The translations under genes and the position numbers were made by a program. From Clostridia bacterium (lineage in GTDB: Bacteria > Bacillota > Clostridia > Christensenellales > CAG-917): a stretch of DNA of 5,612 nucleotides. Location of the stretch: positions 1 to 5,612 of the forward strand of contig JAFWBH010000099.1 in NCBI GenBank assembly GCA_017507205.1, in the 5' to 3' direction. The notes beneath the pieces were generated by a model. That model ran no database searches and had not been told where the DNA came from. It saw nothing but the letters and a program-made list of their open reading frames with translations. Numbering within the stretch: the stretch's first letter is position 1; the number at the start of each line of letters is the position of its first letter. Shown here piece after piece: positions 1 to 5,612 of the stretch.

Positions 1-5
1 AATCG

Positions 6-166
6 CCAAATAGCAATGCATCTCTTATATCTTGGTGCCACACTTGAGGCGCGCACTTGAAAAATGGGGTATTTGGATGAGTGACGAGGAAAGTACTGCC
101 ACAACAGGCCGTAGTGTACTTGTCGTACATGAGGATTGGTGTGGGAGTGCTTGACAAAGTCAATCG
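6..166 (+). ncRNA. candidate structured RNA module, copy 1
   Basis: The first part (6-76) can be closed by CCAAATA (6-12) with TATTTGG (70-76); inside it a weaker hairpin pairs 35-39 with 48-52. The second part (78-166) folds as one long hairpin. Its outer helix is 78-85/159-166 with one G-A mismatch, and the middle helix is 91-97/146-152. After a G-G mismatch comes 99-106/137-144 with one A-G mismatch. The apical helix 114-119/125-130 carries loop TTGTC (120-124). Internal loops are 86-90/153-158 and 107-113/131-136. Six pairs of this hairpin are replaced by different complementary pairs in copy 2. Plus-strand orientation is inferred from T78-G166, T94-G149 and G114-T130, which are wobbles only on this strand. 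I cannot assign it to a known RNA family, and no clear promoter was found. Confidence 0.65.
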
Positions 167-326
167 CCAAATAGCAATGCATTTCTTATATCTTGGTGCC
201 ACACTTGATGTGCGCACTTGAAAAATGGGATATTTGGATGAGTCACAAGGAAGGTGCGTTTGCAACAGGTCGAAGCATACTTGTCGTATGTGAGAATTGT
301 TGCATAGTGCCTGACATAGTGAATCG
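167..326 (+). ncRNA. candidate structured RNA module, copy 2
   Basis: Same architecture as copy 1. CCAAATA (167-173) pairs with TATTTGG (231-237). Within it, a hairpin better than in copy 1 pairs 196-203 with 209-217 (one bulged C at 213, loop CTTGA). The long hairpin runs 239-326: outer helix 239-246/319-326; middle helix from 252-257 with 307-312; then 261-267/298-304, seven perfect pairs; and apical helix 275-280/286-291 with the same TTGTC loop (281-285). Relative to copy 1, the middle helix has lost one pair next to the G258-T260 region, but the mismatch A104-G139 is repaired to A265-T300. The outer helix needs the first five bases of the third repeat copy (322-326), so the stub completes this module. 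Confidence 0.65.
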
Positions 327-344
327 CCAAATAGCACTGTTTTT
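305..344 (+). terminator. possible intrinsic terminator of the plus-strand repeat RNA
   Basis: TAGTGC (305-310) can pair with GCACTG (334-339), five Watson-Crick pairs and one wobble, directly followed by T5 (340-344). The loop is long (23 bases), so the stem is weak as terminators go. The 3' arm exists only because the third copy departs from the repeat (GCACTG instead of GCAATG), so earlier copies cannot form it. It would compete with the middle helix of module 2. The T run overlaps the stop codon of the convergent deacetylase gene. Confidence 0.35.
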
Positions 345-1174
345 CACCAGTTGTTTGACTCAGTCACACAATGCTGATGCATTGGGGCTTCAATAAAGAA
401 GCCCTCTGCCTGCTTGACTCCTGCAAGTGCGCCCATACGATTTGCCCTGAGGGCAAAATACAGGGCTTGGGTTTCTGCAAGAGATTCTCTCATTTGTGAT
501 TTGTGGATTTTGAAGGATTGAAGCTGTTTCATTTGGTCCTCGTCACTGAATTCCACAAAGGTGTTGGCTCTATGAGTGAAGTAGTATGCAATGATGTGGC
601 TTGATTTGATTTTGTCCTGCTCAAATGTAAGTCCGTTTCTTTCTGCAACAATACGGAAGCTGGCAATAAACAGTGCCGAATTGGTTGCTCTGCCACATTT
701 CAGATGGTCGGGGTGTGTTTCTGTGGGAAGATGAGGATCTGGGCAGAATACTACGTCTGGCTGGAACTCATACATCACTCTTGCAATTTCCTTTGCAAGC
801 AGATTTTCATCATAAGGTGCGCCATCCTCAAAATCAAGTCTTTCAAGGTCTACACCCAAAAACTCGGCAGATTCCTTTGCCTCTTTAAGACGGATGTCTG
901 CCACCTCTTTTCCTGTGATTGTAGGGTCAGATGTGCCTGCACCACCGTCTGTGCAGATGAGGAATTTGATTTGTGCCTTTGGATTGGTGCGTTTGATTTT
1001 GCACACTGTTGCACCTGCTCCGATTTCAATATCGTCAGGGTGTGGTCCAATAAACAAAAATCTATTGTGCTTTTCAACGTCTGGCAGTGGTGCAATCATT
1101 TCAAGGATTTTATCCTTGCCCAAGATTTTGTCCACTCCTTCAACCAATTTCTTTTTCAGCTTGAAAAACGCCAT
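344..1174 (-). CDS. PIG-L/LmbE family zinc-dependent deacetylase
   Basis: This 276-residue protein belongs to the PIG-L (LmbE-like) superfamily, whose members remove the acetyl group from N-acetylglucosamine-type conjugates (MshB, BshB, the GPI pathway enzyme, antibiotic tailoring enzymes). The N-terminal metal motif GPHPDDIEIGAG gives His45 and Asp48 as likely zinc ligands and Asp47 as the likely catalytic base. THPDH (153-157) supplies the third ligand, probably His157. The family core ends around AEGFFIEAP (256-264); an 11-residue tail follows that looks unconserved. There is no signal peptide, so it is probably cytoplasmic, possibly membrane-associated through the basic N-terminus. The ATG has an AGGTGG site four bases upstream that overlaps the lipoprotein stop codon. 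It is the last gene of the operon. The substrate is not evident; bacillithiol synthesis is possible but no other pathway gene is visible. Confidence 0.93.
   Translation of the reverse strand: MAFFKLKKKLVEGVDKILGKDKILEMIAPLPDVEKHNRFLFIGPHPDDIEIGAGATVCKIKRTNPKAQIKFLICTDGGAGTSDPTITGKEVADIRLKEAKESAEFLGVDLERLDFEDGAPYDENLLAKEIARVMYEFQPDVVFCPDPHLPTETHPDHLKCGRATNSALFIASFRIVAERNGLTFEQDKIKSSHIIAYYFTHRANTFVEFSDEDQMKQLQSFKIHKSQMRESLAETQALYFALRANRMGALAGVKQAEGFFIEAPMHQHCVTESNNW
351..404. repeat. three adjacent inverted repeats in the 3' end of the deacetylase gene
   Basis: Arms 351-360 and 362-371 form a dyad with 9 of 10 pairs around position 361 (TTGTTTGACT/AGTCACACAA). CAATGC (369-374) and GCATTG (379-384) form a perfect 6-bp stem with a 4-base loop. 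GGGCTTC (385-391) and GAAGCCC (398-404) form a perfect 7-bp stem with a 6-base loop. The three follow one another with no spacer; the first two share three bases. No T run follows on either strand, so a standard intrinsic terminator is not supported. They cover the last conserved residues and the unconserved tail of the deacetylase, and could protect the mRNA 3' end or bind a protein. Confidence 0.55.
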
Positions 1175-1178
1175 ATTT

Positions 1179-1184
1179 CCACCT
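1179..1184 (-). promoter_or_regulatory. ribosome binding site of the deacetylase gene
   Basis: AGGTGG on the minus strand, four bases before the ATG. It overlaps the lipoprotein TAG stop, which suggests translational coupling and supports the chosen start. Confidence 0.7.
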
Positions 1185-2943
1185 ATTTGCCTTCTTGCTC
1201 TATTTCTTCGGGGAATAACATCAACAACGCAGATTTATAAAGCTCATCAATTGTGTCTTCAAGCTCGTTGTAATTTACATTATTGGTTTTGACCGGCGCG
1301 CTTGAAACAAGAGTGATGAAAATATCTACACCCTCATCAAAAAATTTGTCAATTTTGCTGTCAAAATCTGCCCTTACATCAGCATAGCAAGCCGTTGCTT
1401 CTGCTTTCATTTTGCTTTCAGCAAGACTGCATATTTCAGCAAACCACTCTTGTGTATAGCTGTCGCCGACATTGACAACCTCTTCTCCTGTCACATATCT
1501 CATAAGCACTTGTGCAGTTGTGTGTAGTGCAGTGAGGTCAATTTCCATGCCAGCAGAGTGCTTTGCAAAGAGCTTTTTGAAATTGTTAAGATAGAAGTCT
1601 GCCACCCAATATTCGCATATACGAATGGCAGGAATATCACCAACCATTGTGCCACTGGGGCTGTCAAGATATATGCTGGCCGACATCAACATAGCATTGC
1701 TTCTGCCAACCTCACTATCCTCACCACACAGGCTGTCCAGCACTTTTTCTACAAGAGTCTTTGCCCTTGCCTTCTGACTCTCCAAAGTGTCACCTGTCGC
1801 CTTATAATCAACACCTGCAAGAGCAAGTCCAGTTCTGACATAGGCTATTTTTTCATTGGCACTTACGTCGTTGCCCTCATAAGCATAACCATCGCCAAGA
1901 GCAGTCATGACTCCGTCTACAAAGGTGTATCTTGCATTGCTTAATTTGAGTGCAATATTCTTGCCATTGCTGACCACATCTGAAAGGATAGGAAGAAGTG
2001 CCGGCAAGGCTTTATGGTTGTCAATTACCTTGAAAATGTCATCAATCAGCTTGTTTGTGACAACCACACTATCATGGACCTCGCTGAGTCTTTCAAGTGC
2101 CACAACAACCTCATCAACCTGTCCTTCAAGTCTTTCTTTCATCTCTTGAATAGAGTCAAGGATGGCACCAAGATATGTTGCAGCCTCACCCGATGTTATG
2201 CCACCCAGGGTGCCCGTTGACAGCCCCTCAAAAAAGCTTTCATGGACATTTTCGCCAATATATGCTGAGTTGCTATAAGCAAATGAAATGAGGGTTTTTA
2301 TGCCTTCACTGGCACTTTTAAGTGCCTTTTCTGCGTTTTGACGACTTTCTTTTGTATTCTCAAAGGACTTCTTGCCAATGTTCAATTCAGCAAGATTTTT
2401 TTCAAGATTTTTTCTTGTTGAGCTGGCGAGATTTGGCTTTTCAGACAGCTTGTTTATATCATTGATTGCACTGCTGTAAATCGCATCTCCTTCACTCAAA
2501 TACAGCATAAGAGCATTGTATACAAGGGCCTCTGCATCTGTCACTGTTAGCCCTGCCGCTTTGATAAGGTCAATGATTTTCACGCCCTCACCTTGAAGAA
2601 GCTTGACGCCATCGTCACTTCGTACAAATGCGATCAATCCATAGATTTTGCCGGTTTCAAGACCACTTACATCAACAACCTTTGTGGCAAATCTTGCCCA
2701 GCTTCTTGCTGTGAAATAATCTCCTGCATCGCTGAGTGCTGCAGCGTTTTCATCTGTTATTTTTGAGGACCAAAGCTCATTAGATGAATAAAGAATTTCA
2801 CTTGTAAGTTCTTCCAATGCCAGCTCTCTTCGTCTTTGAATAGCTTCTTCATCCGCTTCCTTGGGAGGACAGCCTGTAAGAATCGTTGCCAGCATTGCAA
2901 CGACAAGAATTGTCAGCATAATTTTAAAAAACTTGTTTTTCAT
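1183..2943 (-). CDS. large predicted lipoprotein of unknown function
   Basis: This 586-residue protein has a classic lipoprotein signal: MKNKFFK, a hydrophobic run, and the lipobox LTGC with the acylated Cys at residue 25, followed by CPPKEADEE. Mature protein would be about 562 residues, anchored on the outer face of the membrane. The remainder looks soluble and mostly alpha-helical, rich in Ala, Glu, Lys, Asp and Ser. Charged, helix-prone stretches lie near residues 160-220 and 265-305, and a Gly/Thr/Ser-rich break lies near 240-260. I recognise no catalytic motif and no named family. The ATG start is supported by an AAGGAG site six bases upstream. It lies 12 bases after the permease and 8 before the deacetylase, so it is probably an extracytoplasmic partner or substrate-capturing component of the exporter. 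That role is inference from position only. Confidence 0.88.
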   Translation of the reverse strand: MKNKFFKIMLTILVVAMLATILTGCPPKEADEEAIQRRRELALEELTSEILYSSNELWSSKITDENAAALSDAGDYFTARSWARFATKVVDVSGLETGKIYGLIAFVRSDDGVKLLQGEGVKIIDLIKAAGLTVTDAEALVYNALMLYLSEGDAIYSSAINDINKLSEKPNLASSTRKNLEKNLAELNIGKKSFENTKESRQNAEKALKSASEGIKTLISFAYSNSAYIGENVHESFFEGLSTGTLGGITSGEAATYLGAILDSIQEMKERLEGQVDEVVVALERLSEVHDSVVVTNKLIDDIFKVIDNHKALPALLPILSDVVSNGKNIALKLSNARYTFVDGVMTALGDGYAYEGNDVSANEKIAYVRTGLALAGVDYKATGDTLESQKARAKTLVEKVLDSLCGEDSEVGRSNAMLMSASIYLDSPSGTMVGDIPAIRICEYWVADFYLNNFKKLFAKHSAGMEIDLTALHTTAQVLMRYVTGEEVVNVGDSYTQEWFAEICSLAESKMKAEATACYADVRADFDSKIDKFFDEGVDIFITLVSSAPVKTNNVNYNELEDTIDELYKSALLMLFPEEIEQEGK

Positions 2944-2949
2944 AATTTG

Positions 2950-2955
2950 CTCCTT
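2950..2955 (-). promoter_or_regulatory. ribosome binding site of the lipoprotein gene
   Basis: AAGGAG on the minus strand, six bases before the ATG. It fills the 12-base gap after the permease stop and fixes the lipoprotein start. Confidence 0.85.
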
Positions 2956-5376
2956 TTAATCCTTTCTCCTCAGAGTATAGCCCTTTTTGAAACCAGCAAG
3001 GACGGGAATGAGTGTATATCCTATGGCAAGGACGCCACCAACGAGGGCAACAATGCCTGCGCCATACATAAATTCAAAATAGAGTCCAAACAAACGGAGT
3101 GCGCCAATGAGTGATGCAGTCATAAGTGCGCTTGCTCCAAAGGCTATGACAAATGCCACCACTGCTGTCAAGGCGTATTCTGAAACCTCACTGCCAAGAA
3201 GTGCATTCTTTGACATGCCAGCTGAAAGAAGGGCTGACCTTGCCCTTTCGCCAGAGGGACGGCTTGCCACTGCCCCTGCAATAAGCACCATAAATACAAG
3301 GACTGACATAACAAATGCCAGTGTGCCAACAAGGTCAAATACACTGCCCAAGGACTCGGCATCCCATTGATACATGGTGAGTGCTTCAACTGCGTAGTAG
3401 TTCTTCTCTGCGTATTGTGATCTGATGGTGTCTGCAATCCTTGATGCATCATCTGCCACCACCAAAATAGTGTCTGCATCCATTTGGAAGCTATCCTTCA
3501 AGGTATCAAGAGAGCAAATGATGTAGTTGCCACTAAAAAGATTGTGCTTGGTGATGCCAACCACCTTAAGTTCGGCAGTTTTTCCGTCTATTTCAAGGTT
3601 GACGGTGTCACCAATATTGATGCCGTAAAGCTCATGATACGCCTTGTCAATGACAACGTTTCCAGAAGTCAACAAGCCGTCACGGACAACACCTTCATCG
3701 GTAATGTATTCAAAGTCAACAATATCCAAGGCTTTTTCACTGCCAAGAATGTTGACGGGCTGTCCTTTATTTGCCTCTTGAAGTGAGCCTTGCTTCCATA
3801 CCATAGGTATGGCTTTGTCAACACCTTGGATTTTGACAATGTCGTCAAGGGATTCATCAATGTTGACTGTTGATATGTTGGTGACAAAAACCTTGTCCTC
3901 AAATTCTTTAAGATAGCCTGTGAATATGTCTGTTGTTACACTCCAAGCCATAAACATCAGCATTGCCACAGTCATACCTGCTGTGAGGATTTGAAGGCGA
4001 GAATGTCTTCTATCTCTTGCCACATTCTTTGCCGACAACTGCAATATGGGTTGCTTCACCCTTGAAATGCCTGTTGCAATCAGCTTCAACACCATAGGCA
4101 CTGCCACCACCACTGCCACAAGCACAAGAATGAGGTTGACAAGTGAAAGTGCTCCCCTGCCACCCTTTGCTGTAAATTCGATTATGACTGACACTATTGC
4201 TGTAAGCACAAGTGCAATTGGCAAGGCTATAAAAACAACAGATTTCTTTTTCTTTTCTGTTTCGTTGGCACGAATTGTAGATTTCAGCGTCGATGCAATG
4301 GGAATTATTGTTGCAAGGACTGCTGTCACAAAGCCAATTGCCCCTGCACCAAAAAGCTTCAAGGGAGATATGCTGAATGCAATTGTTGATGACAAGGTCA
4401 CCTTCAACAAGAGTGCAAATACGCCACCTGCAAGGATAGAGCCGATCACTGCTCCACCAAATGCCAAAATGAGCACTTCCCATAGGAATGTGAGTATGAT
4501 TTGTGATTTGGTTGCTCCTACGACCGTGAGCTTTGCAACAAGATTTTTCCTTTCAGCCAATGATGTGAATGCAATAAGCACCACAAATGCCATTGCAAGC
4601 ACATATACTCCAAGACCTGCGATGACCACAGGTGCTGACATTGAATCGGTGTGATTTTTGATGTAGTCAACATCCTCGCTGGCACCAACTGTCATATTGC
4701 CAAATTTTTCATCTGCAATAATGCTGTCTATGACCTTGTCAATATCCTTGCCATCCTTGACGGTCAAATAAATTTCATTGTAGATGGCTTGCTCACCAAA
4801 AATAAGACGGGATACACCCTTTACATTGCCAATGATTGTGTGAGGTGCGTTTTGAAGGAAATATCCACTTTCCTCTGCAATTGCAACAATATAGAAATTG
4901 ATTTTCTTTTCGCCTGAAACTATTTCAACAGATGAGCCAATCTGAAGAGAATACTCCTCTGCAAAGACTTTGCTGACAACCACATTGTCTGTGTTGCTGT
5001 CCATGTCTGCAAGGTTGCCCTCTAAAACCTCAATCTGTGACAAAGTCTCATAGTCACCCTTGTCAAAGCCACGAAGGGACACATATTGATTGTCATATAG
5101 TCCATACAGGTTGAGAGTGGGGACAATCTTGTCCACTCCGTCTATGCTTTCAAGCCCGTCCTTTGATGTGATGCGATCACTTGATGAATTTGTCTTTATG
5201 GTGATATCACTGATCCCAGATGGTGCAGTTTCAACCTGGAAAAGATATTCATACACTGCATCGGAGAATGAAAGCATTGCAAAAATCAGCGACACTGCAA
5301 CAGCCACAACAAATATTGTGGCAACAGCTCGCCAAGGCTTTGAGGATATGTTTTTCAGTGCTAATTTGAATGTCAC
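2956..5376 (-). CDS. FtsX/MacB-type ABC transporter permease, two extracellular domains, about 10 TM
   Basis: This 806-residue membrane protein is the permease partner of the upstream ATPase. By eye there are hydrophobic segments near residues 16-37, 249-272, 291-320, 340-362, 379-400, 411-434, 461-483, 680-703, 732-757 and 772-794. Two large soluble domains, about 40-245 and 485-675, sit outside the membrane and resemble each other in plan (VDKIVP near 81, VDKAIP near 519). This is a duplicated FtsX layout: one TM, a periplasmic-core-like domain, three TM, then the pattern again. Family members use ATP hydrolysis for mechanotransmission, expelling lipoproteins, peptides or antibiotics. The GTG start is chosen because it overlaps the ATPase stop and gives a typical positively charged N-terminus (MTFKLALKNISSKPWR); a GAGG lies about 13 bases upstream. 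A KKKK stretch near 375 is probably cytoplasmic. The substrate is unknown. Confidence 0.93.
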   Translation of the reverse strand: MTFKLALKNISSKPWRAVATIFVVAVAVSLIFAMLSFSDAVYEYLFQVETAPSGISDITIKTNSSSDRITSKDGLESIDGVDKIVPTLNLYGLYDNQYVSLRGFDKGDYETLSQIEVLEGNLADMDSNTDNVVVSKVFAEEYSLQIGSSVEIVSGEKKINFYIVAIAEESGYFLQNAPHTIIGNVKGVSRLIFGEQAIYNEIYLTVKDGKDIDKVIDSIIADEKFGNMTVGASEDVDYIKNHTDSMSAPVVIAGLGVYVLAMAFVVLIAFTSLAERKNLVAKLTVVGATKSQIILTFLWEVLILAFGGAVIGSILAGGVFALLLKVTLSSTIAFSISPLKLFGAGAIGFVTAVLATIIPIASTLKSTIRANETEKKKKSVVFIALPIALVLTAIVSVIIEFTAKGGRGALSLVNLILVLVAVVVAVPMVLKLIATGISRVKQPILQLSAKNVARDRRHSRLQILTAGMTVAMLMFMAWSVTTDIFTGYLKEFEDKVFVTNISTVNIDESLDDIVKIQGVDKAIPMVWKQGSLQEANKGQPVNILGSEKALDIVDFEYITDEGVVRDGLLTSGNVVIDKAYHELYGINIGDTVNLEIDGKTAELKVVGITKHNLFSGNYIICSLDTLKDSFQMDADTILVVADDASRIADTIRSQYAEKNYYAVEALTMYQWDAESLGSVFDLVGTLAFVMSVLVFMVLIAGAVASRPSGERARSALLSAGMSKNALLGSEVSEYALTAVVAFVIAFGASALMTASLIGALRLFGLYFEFMYGAGIVALVGGVLAIGYTLIPVLAGFKKGYTLRRKD

Positions 5377-5612
5377 TTGATTTGTCCGTCCTCAATTTCA
5401 ATTTTGCGTGAAGCATACTCTGCGTGTGCAGGTGAGTGAGTGACCATAATAAGTGCCACCCCATGCTTTTCATTGATGTTTTTCAATATCTCCATAACCT
5501 GTCTGCCACGTTCACTGTCAAGTGAGCCTGTTGGCTCGTCAAGGAATATGACCTTTGGCTCTATGGCAAGAGCACGTGCAATTGCAACTCGCTGTTGCTC
5601 ACCACCAGATAA
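5373..5612 (-). CDS. ABC transporter ATP-binding protein, C-terminal part (5' end outside window)
   Basis: This is the last 79 codons of an ABC ATPase; the N-terminus, including the Walker A motif, lies beyond the right edge. The visible part opens with the ABC signature LSGGEQQRVAIARAL, followed by Walker B and D-loop (VIFLDEPTGSLD) and the H-loop His in VTHS. It ends in EIEDGQIK, typical of the LolD/MacB/FtsE-like group that pairs with FtsX-type permeases. It would hydrolyse ATP on the cytoplasmic face to drive the permease encoded next. Its TGA stop overlaps the permease GTG start (GTGA), which implies translational coupling and a one-to-one partnership. The visible catalytic motifs look intact. 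The subfamily assignment rests on the signature sequence plus the neighbour. The cargo cannot be read from this fragment. Confidence 0.95.
   Translation of the reverse strand, partial: LSGGEQQRVAIARALAIEPKVIFLDEPTGSLDSERGRQVMEILKNINEKHGVALIMVTHSPAHAEYASRKIEIEDGQIK

Larger units (their letters stand above)
1..336 (+). repeat. tandem repeat array, unit about 160 bp, two full copies plus a 15-base stub
   Basis: Copies start at 1, 162 and 322 with the same 15 bases (AATCGCCAAATAGCA). Copy 1 is 161 bp and copy 2 is 160 bp. The third copy breaks off after 336, while copy 1 begins exactly at the window edge, so more copies may lie to the left. Aligned by eye, the first 77 columns differ at only 4 positions, whereas the following roughly 84 columns differ at about 24. 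Unit lengths are not multiples of three, and the one plus-strand frame that looks codon-like is closed by a TGA in copy 1 (152-154), so a repeat-containing protein is unlikely. See the ncRNA entries for the structure. Confidence 0.95.

Noticed and set aside
72..95. Hammerhead ribozyme core (GATGAG followed by GAGGAAA)
   Set aside because: The required CTGATGA is TGGATGA here, and no matching cleavage-site helix arrangement could be drawn.
151..191. Promoter with TTGACA (151-156) and TTATAT (186-191)
   Set aside because: The spacing of 29 bases is far too long for a standard sigma-70-type promoter, and TTGACA is CTGACA in copy 2.
1..322. Template and variable repeats of a diversity-generating retroelement
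   Set aside because: Differences are not concentrated at adenines, preserve base pairing, and no reverse transcriptase gene is present in the window.
78..326. Integron attC or VCR-type recombination sites
   Set aside because: The dyads lack the GTTRRRY/RYYYAAC boxes, there are no cassettes between them, and wobble pairs favour RNA over folded single-stranded DNA.
1..336. CRISPR array
   Set aside because: Constant parts of 77 bases alternate with diverged but alignable 84-base parts; real spacers would be unrelated and shorter, and no cas gene is visible.
193..396. Plus-strand reading frame of 67 codons starting with TTG in the repeat and running into the deacetylase gene antisense
   Set aside because: The same frame in copy 1 ends at TGA (152-154), the repeat length is not a multiple of three, there is no good ribosome site, and the apparently synonymous changes around GRS are partly explained by compensatory hairpin changes.
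385..404. Intrinsic terminator for the operon from the GGGCTTC/GAAGCCC hairpin
   Set aside because: It lies inside the coding region and is not followed by a T run on either strand.
4046..4654. 202-codon plus-strand frame antisense to the permease
   Set aside because: It is a shadow of the well-supported permease gene, with low-complexity Thr/Ala/Ser composition and no start context.

Overview
The window looks like chromosomal DNA of a Gram-positive, probably clostridial (Firmicutes) bacterium. This is inferred from an AAGGAG Shine-Dalgarno sequence, a lipobox-type signal peptide, tightly packed genes, and a Gram-positive style ABC exporter with a large two-domain permease. TGA is used as a stop and TGG for Trp, so the genetic code is standard. 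No species can be named.

Positions 344 to 5612, minus strand, hold one operon read from right to left. It contains the C-terminal end of an ABC ATPase (cut by the window edge), an 806-residue FtsX/MacB-type permease whose GTG start overlaps the ATPase stop, a 586-residue lipoprotein of no family I recognise, and a PIG-L/LmbE zinc deacetylase. Gaps are -3, 12 and 8 bases, so the four genes are almost certainly co-transcribed. A reasonable inference is an exporter or envelope-stress system in which the lipoprotein is an extracytoplasmic partner and the deacetylase modifies a GlcNAc-type substrate. The cargo is unknown.

Positions 1 to about 340 contain no convincing protein gene. They hold two complete copies, plus the first 15 bases of a third, of a tandem repeat of about 160 bp. 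The array may continue left of the window. The first 77 bases of each copy are nearly identical. The remaining part is much more diverged, but its changes preserve a long hairpin: six base pairs change on both strands between the two copies. The G-U wobbles make sense only if the RNA is read from the plus strand, that is, convergent with the operon. I read this as a tandem array of a structured non-coding RNA, and it is the most interesting part of the window. A terminator-like hairpin with a T5 run follows the array, and three back-to-back inverted repeats lie inside the 3' end of the deacetylase gene.

All alignments and pairings were done by eye; no folding or database search was run.
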